From contig DPHE01000090.1 of assembly GCA_003521815.1 (NCBI GenBank), forward strand, positions 8,495 through 16,807: a stretch of 8,313 bases of DNA, in the 5' to 3' direction. The notes beneath the pieces were generated by a model. That model made no database searches. It was not told where the DNA came from and saw nothing but the letters and a program-made list of their open reading frames with translations. Within the stretch, counting starts at the first letter, position 1, and the number at the start of each line of letters is the position of its first letter. Shown here one piece after another: positions 1 through 5,032 of this stretch. Origin of the DNA: Colwellia sp. (lineage in GTDB: Bacteria > Pseudomonadota > Gammaproteobacteria > Enterobacterales > Alteromonadaceae). The position numbers and the translations under genes are program-made.

Positions 1-1695
1 TGTAATACTTGGCCTTCGTACATCGATCATAACCAGGCATGGGATGAAGCTTTATCCACTAGTGGTACTTTTTTACAATCCATAGCAGAACAAGCGAAAA
101 AGCATGACTGTTATATTGTGATAAATGTGACGTTACGGCGAGACCTTTCACGCGACCTGTCGAACAATAAGCAAGATGGCACTATTAAATCAAATATCAG
201 TGTGACCTCCTGTTTATTCTCCCCAGGTGGCGACCTCATCCACCAAGCGGATAAGCAAATATTAACGGAACATGAAAGTGATTTTTTTATTAGTGCGAAT
301 AAAATTTCTGAGGTAGTAGCTACGCCCTTTGGAAACGTAGGACTATTAAGTGGTAGTGAGTGTATGACCTTTGATGCCTCTCGCGCTTTAGCATTAAGTG
401 GGATGCAATTACTGTGTAATTCTATGAATACCTTCGCATTAGATCACAGTGATTTACATGAGCCAGCCCGAGCGTGTGAAAATAAAATATTTGTAGCAAC
501 CGCAAATAAAATTGGTTCGCTAATACCACAAGTAAAATCACAACAAGCACCACAAGATAATATTGCTCAAAAATATCTTGTTGGCGCAGGTCAAAGCCAA
601 ATAATATCTCCAAGTGGCAAGGTACTAGCCAAAATCGCTAACAATAAAGAAGGTTTTATTTTTGCTGATATAGACTTGGCTGAGGTTGGAATAGGGCAAA
701 ACAACAAACTCCGTCCTGATGGCACTGACATGATTAAGCAGCGTCGCCCTGAACTTTATCAAGATCTAGCCGTATCGATTAATCAACCATTGCCTATGAA
801 TCAAGTATCTCAGCACGAAGGCGCTGATATTCAGGAAAAAATGCAGGGTAATAAAGTGCCCGTGACGGCTAATGTCGCGATATTTGCAACATACAAGTCT
901 AACGAGGTTGCCATTGAAGATGTTTGTTATTACATTGAAAACAACCTCAGTGATATTATTCAATTACCTGAGCTATTCTTTATCGACGATAAAAGCATCC
1001 TCAATAACGCAGAAAAAATGGTCACGGTAGTCTGTTTAAGCAAGCAGCTAATTAATCAAGTCAGTGCAGTGTTGAGACCTTTTCAATATGTGTGTACCAG
1101 CTTAGTTATTGAAGGAATGCATCAAGCGGTGTTAATAAGTGAACATGGCTTATTCGCAATACAACAGCAATTGCATTTTTGCCAACGGTATCAGTGGACG
1201 GCACTAGGGGATGCTGTAAATATTATAGAATTGCCTTTAGAGCAAGGTAATATTAACGTTGCGATGCTAACAGCTGATGACGCTAATATACCTGAAATAG
1301 TTAACATAGCGGCTGTAAATGGCATTCACGTGTTACTAGTGCCTTTTGACATTCAAGAGCCGTGCGAGGTTGAATATAGCTTATTAGCTCGTGCTGTTGA
1401 AAATAGAATTTGTATTGTTGCCGCAAGTCGCGAGAAAAGCTTTGCCATTGATTTACCTACCGGTAAAGCTAACAACAATGCGGGTAATAAAAAGAAGATA
1501 AAATCTCAGAAATCGACAGGATTAATTGCCAATTTAACTACAGAAGACGTCTTAATAGCTCAATGGAAATCAGGTAAGTTTACTGGCTATATCAATCCAC
1601 CTCTAGTTAAGGATCAACAGGGTAAAATCACCAAAGCCGTTATTCACCCTATTGCCGCTTGTAAAAAATTTATTGTCCCACAAAATAGGTGGTAA
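1..1695 (+). CDS. Tandem nitrilase-fold (CN hydrolase) protein, 5' partial, probable pseudoenzyme
   Basis: The frame is open from base 1, so the real start lies left of the window; the GTG at 118 is internal. The window holds 564 codons and a TAA stop. Domain 1 (about residues 1-255) shows nitrilase superfamily signposts: 'LFSPGGDLIHQADKQIL' with the catalytic-type Lys at residue 85, 'TPFGNVGLL', 'ARACENKIFVATANKIG', and a family-typical end 'RRPELY' near 247-252. Domain 2 (about 290-564) repeats the plan: 'NVAIFATY', 'IIQLPELFF' with a catalytic-type Glu at 324, 'NINVAMLTADDANIPE', then 'ARAVENRICIVAAS'. Active nitrilases use Glu-Lys-Cys. By alignment from memory the Cys position is Gly in domain 1 (codon 352-354) and Ala in domain 2 (codon 1273-1275); a Cys three residues later in domain 1 is out of register. 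A Lys/Asn-rich insert lies near 490-505. The fold call is fairly secure. Loss of catalysis is inferred, and the substrate is unknown. Confidence 0.8.
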   Translation, partial: CNTWPSYIDHNQAWDEALSTSGTFLQSIAEQAKKHDCYIVINVTLRRDLSRDLSNNKQDGTIKSNISVTSCLFSPGGDLIHQADKQILTEHESDFFISANKISEVVATPFGNVGLLSGSECMTFDASRALALSGMQLLCNSMNTFALDHSDLHEPARACENKIFVATANKIGSLIPQVKSQQAPQDNIAQKYLVGAGQSQIISPSGKVLAKIANNKEGFIFADIDLAEVGIGQNNKLRPDGTDMIKQRRPELYQDLAVSINQPLPMNQVSQHEGADIQEKMQGNKVPVTANVAIFATYKSNEVAIEDVCYYIENNLSDIIQLPELFFIDDKSILNNAEKMVTVVCLSKQLINQVSAVLRPFQYVCTSLVIEGMHQAVLISEHGLFAIQQQLHFCQRYQWTALGDAVNIIELPLEQGNINVAMLTADDANIPEIVNIAAVNGIHVLLVPFDIQEPCEVEYSLLARAVENRICIVAASREKSFAIDLPTGKANNNAGNKKKIKSQKSTGLIANLTTEDVLIAQWKSGKFTGYINPPLVKDQQGKITKAVIHPIAACKKFIVPQNRW

Positions 1696-1725
1696 CAGTG
1701 ATGTCAAAATAATTTCAACTTCAGG

Positions 1726-1742
1726 TGCACCAATGCGGTGCA
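1726..1742. promoter_or_regulatory. NtrC-type operator palindrome
   Basis: The sequence TGCACCAATGCGGTGCA is a perfect 6-5-6 inverted repeat. It matches the well-known NtrC (NRI) binding consensus TGCACY-N5-RGTGCA, as found upstream of glnA and other nitrogen-regulated sigma-54 genes. It begins 31 bases after the nitrilase-like stop codon. It could also form a short RNA hairpin, but no T-run follows, so a terminator is unlikely. A competing pairing exists between CACCAAT inside it and ATTGGTG at about 1752-1758. The match is seen directly; NtrC binding is inferred. Confidence 0.55.
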
Positions 1743-1748
1743 AATGGC

Positions 1749-1779
1749 TTGATTGGTGAATTTAAAATAGATTTATAAT
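1749..1779 (+). promoter_or_regulatory. Possible sigma-70 promoter
   Basis: A perfect -10 hexamer TATAAT lies at 1774-1779, with a 4/6 -35 element TTGATT at 1749-1754. The 19-bp spacer is longer than ideal, and the surrounding DNA is so AT-rich that a chance TATAAT is quite likely. The NtrC-type palindrome ends six bases before the -35, so a bound regulator could affect it. Weak call. Confidence 0.2.
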
Positions 1780-1868
1780 AAATCCAAATTATATACAGGT
1801 TTATTAAAAGCCATATATATTACTTACTTTACAATAGATTACAAACCAAATTAAAACTTTCACATAAA

Positions 1869-1884
1869 TGGCATAAGAGTTGAT
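1869..1884 (+). promoter_or_regulatory. Sigma-54-like promoter (-24/-12)
   Basis: TGGCATAAGAGTTGAT aligns with TGGCACG-N4-TTGCW at exactly the required spacing. The -24 element is TGGCA, and the -12 element is TTGAT instead of TTGC[AT]. The -12 C is strongly conserved in this class, so the mismatch matters. The centre of the NtrC-type palindrome is about 160 bp upstream of the predicted start (about 1895), a distance at which enhancer-bound NtrC works at known promoters. No substantial rightward gene follows before the hflX 3' end. Support comes mainly from the pairing with the operator. Confidence 0.3.
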
Positions 1885-1912
1885 AACATAATTATAATTA
1901 GTCTTTATGTGT

Positions 1913-1933
1913 AGTGAAAATTATGATTTCACT
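1913..1933 (+). repeat. Hairpin near the predicted sigma-54 transcript start
   Basis: AGTGAAA at 1913-1919 and TTTCACT at 1927-1933 form a perfect 7-bp stem with a 7-base loop. It starts about 18 bases after the transcript start predicted from the sigma-54-like promoter. The loop contains an ATG (1923-1925) that opens a 27-codon frame ending at 2006, with no good ribosome binding site. It may be a structured 5' end or an operator half-site pair. TTTCAC also recurs at 1858-1863 and 1974-1979. Confidence 0.35.
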
Positions 1934-2035
1934 CAATATTTTCAACGCCTCAGCGTGCAAAGCTGTAATACCATTTCACAATCGGCCGACGCAATTCTTT
2001 ACTTAGATTCATCTCGTCAGATCACAGATACCCCT

Positions 2036-2140
2036 TTATAAGTTCATCATCCGTTTTTTTAATCTCTCTAAATCAATCGCGTTTGACCTTACCGTCAGCT
2101 TAATATGAGTATATTCATACTCTTCTTTAGTGACACTCAT
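2036..2140 (-). CDS. Small ORF (34 aa) downstream of hflX, possibly a decayed gene
   Basis: An ATG at 2140 follows the hflX stop after 12 bases and opens a 34-residue charged peptide beginning 'MSVTKEEYEYTHIKL' and ending 'DLERLKKRMMNL'. No clear Shine-Dalgarno sequence is visible. Near its end lies a run of seven A on the coding strand (2053-2059). In the -1 frame after this run the peptide would continue 'TDDELIKGYL', reach a TGA, and then read 'SDEMNLSKELRRPIVKW' up to a TGA at 1950-1952; a separate ATG at 2012 opens that last part as 20 codons. The pieces together read like one small protein broken by a frameshift and a stop. They could equally be chance ORFs. The family was not recognised. 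Confidence 0.2.
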   Translation of the reverse strand: MSVTKEEYEYTHIKLTVRSNAIDLERLKKRMMNL

Positions 2141-2152
2141 ACTTGATCGAAT

Positions 2153-3376
2153 TTAACCAATGACGCCTTTAGCTGTATAGGGAATGATAACCTCTTCTTC
2201 AATCATTTCGTTTTGGGCAACGCCAACGATATATTGATGCAATTTACTGATATCAGCCGGATTACGAGTGGATGTCATCATGGCATCGGGAAACTCTGCC
2301 GTCAGTTGCTGTTGTTGCTCAGTAGTTAGTTGGTCTGATTTATTGAGTACAAGTAACTTTTCACTGTCTTCAACGCCCACTTCTTCCAGAACTTGGTGTA
2401 CAACATCAAGTTGCGAACGAAAAGAAGGATCTGAGGCATCAACTACATATAATAACAATGAGGCATCATGTGCTTCTGCCAAGGTTGAATGAAAGGAAGC
2501 GACTAAATCGTGCGGTAGTTTTTTAATAAAGCCGACAGTATCTGACACTAGAATTCGTGGTTGAGTAATGGGATACAAGGCACGTACGGTGGTATCAAGC
2601 GTCGCGAACAGTTTGTTTTCACCTTCGACATCACTACCGGTAATGGCTCGCATCATTGACGACTTACCTGCATTGGTATAACCAATTAACGCAACAGAAA
2701 ACAACTCTGAACGTTGTGTGCGTCTGTCCATCATGACATCTTGAACACTCATTAACTCACGCTTTAGCTCTGCTAATTGGTCGCGGACTGCACGGCGATT
2801 TAGCTCTAGCGTAGTTTCGCCCGCACCTTTACCCATTTGACGTTCTTTATCACCACATGATGACTCACGAAGTCGGGGCGCTACATAATTCAGACGAGCA
2901 ATTTCAACTTGTAATTTCGCTGTTCGGGTACGTGCATGGCGACTAAATATTTCAATAATAATACCCGTACGATCAAACACCTCTACGCCCAATTGATTTT
3001 CAACATTACGCAGTTGAGAAGGCGTTAAATCGCAATCAAATACCACCACATCAGCACAGGAAAAGGGAAGATTATCTGAAGGAATTTCAGACAATGGTGT
3101 TTCATCAAGCAAGAATTCACCTTCTCCTAAGTCCTCAATTACTCCTTTATTACCGGTGAGTTGTGCTATTTCTGCCAGTTTACCTAAACCTAGTACATTA
3201 ACTTTTTTAGTTGAACTGTGCTTTTGCGACTGCGTGCCGACCACTTTAAATCCTAACGTAGTCACTAAACGCGCCAGTTCGGCAAGCGATTCTGTTGCCT
3301 CGTCACCTTTAAATTGGGGGGTAGAAATAGAAATCAGTAACGCGTGATTAAGTGATTTTTTTGCTGTTAACTGCAT
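2153..3376 (-). CDS. hflX: HflX-family ribosome-associated GTPase
   Basis: The product is 407 aa, against about 426 in E. coli HflX. Its N-terminal HflX domain (about 10-150) includes 'DVVVFDCDLTPSQLRNVENQLGVEVFDRTGIII'-type HflX sequence. This is followed by 'RTAKLQVEIARLNYVAPRLR' (about 150-175), a glycine-rich 'MGKGAGETTLELNRR', and a helical linker. The GTPase domain has G1 GYTNAGKSS at 232-240, the switch-I 'LFATLDTT' at 256-263, G3 DTVGF at 279-283 and G4 NKSD at 345-348. Known HflX proteins bind the 50S subunit and rescue or split stalled or heat-damaged ribosomes. Two features differ from the usual form: 'GKGAGET' replaces the common 'GxRGPGET', and SSMM replaces STL after the P-loop Lys. 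The gene is outside the classical hfq-hflX-hflKC operon, so it may be a paralogue. It lies downstream of the cyclase gene with a 115-bp gap. The ATG start has only a weak SD. Confidence 0.9.
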   Translation of the reverse strand: MQLTAKKSLNHALLISISTPQFKGDEATESLAELARLVTTLGFKVVGTQSQKHSSTKKVNVLGLGKLAEIAQLTGNKGVIEDLGEGEFLLDETPLSEIPSDNLPFSCADVVVFDCDLTPSQLRNVENQLGVEVFDRTGIIIEIFSRHARTRTAKLQVEIARLNYVAPRLRESSCGDKERQMGKGAGETTLELNRRAVRDQLAELKRELMSVQDVMMDRRTQRSELFSVALIGYTNAGKSSMMRAITGSDVEGENKLFATLDTTVRALYPITQPRILVSDTVGFIKKLPHDLVASFHSTLAEAHDASLLLYVVDASDPSFRSQLDVVHQVLEEVGVEDSEKLLVLNKSDQLTTEQQQQLTAEFPDAMMTSTRNPADISKLHQYIVGVAQNEMIEEEVIIPYTAKGVIG

Positions 3377-3491
3377 AATGGTTTTATCTTAATGCACCTG
3401 AGTGCAAACCTATTTTTATCTGAAGTAGGTTGATCCTACGCTGTTATTGAGAAGCTTTATAGGGTAGTGGTGGACTAGTGGCTATATTTGG
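3377..3491 (-). other. hflX leader region with two small inverted repeats
   Basis: This 115-bp gap lies between the cyclase stop and the hflX ATG, both leftward. It contains TGCAC-CTGA-GTGCA (3393-3406), 17-30 bases before the hflX start, and GTAGG-TTGAT-CCTAC (3425-3439). The second could be a weak stem after the cyclase gene, but no U-run follows it. No clear -35/-10 pair is visible, so hflX may have its own weak promoter or be read through from the cyclase gene. Confidence 0.35.
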
Positions 3492-3498
3492 CTATATT
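3480..3498. repeat. Short direct repeat across the cyclase stop codon
   Basis: GGCTATATT occurs at 3480-3488 and again at 3490-3498, giving a 10-bp period. The repeat spans the TAG stop of the cyclase gene (3492-3494). It looks like a small slippage duplication and does not change the protein length much. Confidence 0.4.
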
Positions 3499-4700
3499 AA
3501 GACACTAAAGTGTGACGAATGCTCAGCCATCACTATTTTGTTTCGTCCACTCGCTTTAGCATCGTATAAGGCTTTGTTGGCGGTCTCTAGATAGAGATTC
3601 AAATCTGGGCGGTCGTCATCGATCATTGCCATACCAACACTGACCGTAATAGATAGGTTTTCTCCGGTACTTGATTGTACCGTGAGTGCAGCCATAGAGT
3701 TACTAATACGCTTGGCCGTGTTTTTTGCACTTGTGTGGTCAACATCGACACATAACACGATAAAATCTTCGCCACCAAATCGAGCGAGGATATCGGTGGC
3801 GCGAGTGTTTTCTGTCAGACAATGAGTAAAGGCGATTAAAAAATCGTCGCCTGTAGAATGACCATAAGTTTCATTGATCAACTTAAAATGATTTAAATCG
3901 AATGCCATAATTGCGCAGATTTTGTCATTTTTTCTTCTAGACTTTATTGCTATCTCTGACTGCGACATAAATCCTGAGCGGTTAAGTAGCCCAGTAAGGG
4001 GATCATTTTGAGCCAAGCCATTTAACCTACATTGTAAACGCTCAGCGGAAATAAGCATCAAGCCAAGCATGAAAATAATTTGAATGAAAGACACTAGAGT
4101 TAAGGTTGCGATAGGGTACGTTGTTGAACTGACCCTGAGTGATGAGAGGCTTTCAGGCACGATAATCGCAGAAAGGATGGAAATAACTGCTACTACAGCA
4201 AAGGTGCAACCAACAAAAACTGACGTAAATAGCCGTGGAGAACGGTAACAGATAAATTCTTTGGCAATGGCCAGCTGATAAAACGCACAGGTTATAAACA
4301 ACAGAATATAACCTGTGCGAAATAGCGTATCTTCTTCAATCCAGTTTAAGGCGAGGGGTGTTACGGCACACACAGCAAAAGCGACAACCATAAAGGCGGG
4401 TAAAAAAACTAACAACGGGTCTAATCGTTCTTTGTGGAAGAAAGATCTTGATGCACTCAACCACAGTGTATGAGTCGTGAGAAGAAAGATAACTATCAGG
4501 AACAACAGAGGAGGGTTAGGCGACTCAATATTAAGTAATACGCCAAAAAAACATACTACCAAGGCAAGATGTCCTCCAGCCCAAAGTTCCATACCCGCCA
4601 TGCGTAAGGTGGAAAAACGTGCATACAGGTAGATCAAAAACCCCAACATGTTTAGCGTTAACAGAATCAACACTAATATTCTAAGATCAAATCCTTCCAT
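3492..4700 (-). CDS. Membrane-anchored GGDEF diguanylate cyclase
   Basis: From the ATG at 4700 the product is 402 aa. About seven hydrophobic segments (near 7-27, 41-57, 63-81, 96-117, 128-147, 159-181 and 195-217) form an N-terminal membrane sensor that I could not assign to a named MASE family. The GGDEF domain runs from about 228 to 390: 'DPLTGLLNR' at 233-241, metal Asp268 in 'FDLNHFK', Asn276 and Asp285 in the substrate pocket, and GGEDF at 309-313, a variant permitted in active enzymes. An inhibitory I-site RATD lies at 300-303, exactly five residues before GGEDF. The enzyme should therefore make c-di-GMP from two GTP and be product-inhibited. The frame stays open a further 47 codons upstream and could start at TTG 4772 (426 aa), but only 4700 has a strong SD. 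It is divergent from the CheB-CheR-PAS operon, which suggests linked control. Function confident, input signal unknown. Confidence 0.88.
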   Translation of the reverse strand: MEGFDLRILVLILLTLNMLGFLIYLYARFSTLRMAGMELWAGGHLALVVCFFGVLLNIESPNPPLLFLIVIFLLTTHTLWLSASRSFFHKERLDPLLVFLPAFMVVAFAVCAVTPLALNWIEEDTLFRTGYILLFITCAFYQLAIAKEFICYRSPRLFTSVFVGCTFAVVAVISILSAIIVPESLSSLRVSSTTYPIATLTLVSFIQIIFMLGLMLISAERLQCRLNGLAQNDPLTGLLNRSGFMSQSEIAIKSRRKNDKICAIMAFDLNHFKLINETYGHSTGDDFLIAFTHCLTENTRATDILARFGGEDFIVLCVDVDHTSAKNTAKRISNSMAALTVQSSTGENLSITVSVGMAMIDDDRPDLNLYLETANKALYDAKASGRNKIVMAEHSSHFSVLI

Positions 4701-4704
4701 GCTA

Positions 4705-4711
4705 CCTTCCT
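4705..4711 (-). promoter_or_regulatory. Ribosome binding site fixing the cyclase start
   Basis: On the minus strand AGGAAGG is followed by TAGC and then ATG at 4700. The spacing is 4 bases from the end of the motif or 7 from AGGA. Neither TTG at 4772 nor the ATG at 4754, both in the same frame, has such a site. This is the main reason for choosing 4700. Confidence 0.7.
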
Positions 4712-4861
4712 TTTGTATTGCCGCTACTCCAACGATAAAAGATAGAATAACCATGCAAACGTTTAAATACAACTCTAATACTGATATATCACGTTCAGCA
4801 ACGGCTAGCGTATTTAACTTACAGACTTCACCCAGGTTACTTCATTCCTTAATTTGATCAC

Positions 4862-4877
4862 CACTTCTGGAAAAGTG
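4862..4877. repeat. Inverted repeat over a possible -35 region
   Basis: CACTT at 4862-4866 and AAGTG at 4873-4877 are perfect complements with a 6-base spacer. They end five bases before the TATAAT at 4883, so a bound dimer would block or touch a promoter there. No regulator is assigned. Confidence 0.25.
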
Positions 4878-4882
4878 CCCTT

Positions 4883-4888
4883 TATAAT
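4883..4888 (+). promoter_or_regulatory. Possible -10 element of the cheB-cheR operon
   Basis: TATAAT is a perfect consensus hexamer, 144 bases before the TTG start. The bases at the proper -35 distance (about 4859-4865) do not resemble TTGACA, so activity would need an activator. Chance occurrence is possible. Confidence 0.25.
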
Positions 4889-4954
4889 AATCTGTCCGTG
4901 AATGTTTGACGTAACTTCGATTCAATTAATGAGTGCATTTAGAGAATATGAAGT

Positions 4955-4972
4955 CTAGTATGTTGGTACTAG
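4955..4972. repeat. Inverted repeat CTAGTA-N6-TACTAG, possible operator
   Basis: CTAGTATGTTGGTACTAG is a perfect 6-6-6 dyad, with one further G-C pair outside a G-T wobble. It lies 60 bases before the start of the CheB-CheR-PAS gene. It could be a regulator binding site or a leader hairpin. No T-run follows, so it is not a terminator. Confidence 0.35.
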
Positions 4973-5020
4973 GCGTTAAAGGATGGCGGGTGATTCGTTA
5001 CGTCAATTAATCCCATAGAG

Positions 5021-5029
5021 AAGGAAAGG
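5021..5029 (+). promoter_or_regulatory. Ribosome binding site supporting a TTG start
   Basis: AAGGAAAGG lies three bases before TTG at 5033; measured from AGGA the gap is 7. The frame upstream is closed by TGA at 4991-4993 with no ATG or GTG between. The first internal Met lies inside the CheB catalytic core, so TTG is the only start that preserves the domain. Confidence 0.75.
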
Positions 5030-5032
5030 CAA

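Larger units (their letters stand above)
1696..2152. other. Convergent intergenic region, 457 bp
   Basis: This gap lies between the stop of the rightward nitrilase-like gene and the stop of the leftward hflX. It is AT-rich, especially about 1750-1920. It holds an NtrC-type palindrome, a sigma-54-like promoter, a possible sigma-70 promoter, a 7-bp hairpin, tiny ORFs on both strands, and a cluster of GAGTAT/ATACTC inverted repeats at 2104-2141. No convincing rho-independent terminator was found for either flanking gene. The T7 run at 2053-2059 has no GC-rich stem before it. The gap is larger and more structured than a simple convergent spacer usually is, so it may carry an unannotated transcript. 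Confidence 0.7.
4701..5032. other. Divergent control region between cyclase and cheB-cheR fusion
   Basis: This 332-bp region holds the leaders of both divergent genes. On the right side are a perfect TATAAT (4883-4888), an inverted repeat CACTT-N6-AAGTG (4862-4877) and an inverted repeat CTAGTA-N6-TACTAG (4955-4972). For the leftward gene, TTGTAT (4767-4772) lies 17 bp from TATTCT (4744-4749), a weak candidate promoter. The cyclase reading frame also remains open leftward-to-upstream as far as a TGA at 4842-4844. No sigma-28 flagellar-type promoter was seen, and no other gene. Confidence 0.5.

Noticed and set aside
118..120. GTG as the start of the nitrilase-like gene
   Set aside because: The frame is open from base 1 and the upstream 39 codons ('CNTWPSYIDHN...' to 'KKHDCYIV') fit the nitrilase fold, so the gene begins outside the window.
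2041..2060. T7 run as a rho-independent terminator for rightward transcription
   Set aside because: No stable GC-rich stem precedes the run.
2268..2492. 74-codon plus-strand ORF inside hflX
   Set aside because: It is Ser/Thr/Cys-rich shadow translation, antisense to the well-conserved GTPase domain.
3393..3406. TGCAC-N4-GTGCA as a second NtrC site upstream of hflX
   Set aside because: The half-sites are similar, but the spacing is three bases shorter than the NtrC consensus requires, so the two half-sites would not be in register.
4973..5003. Sigma-28 (FliA) promoter before the CheB-CheR gene
   Set aside because: A TAAA is present at 4977-4980, but nothing like GCCGATAA follows at the proper distance.
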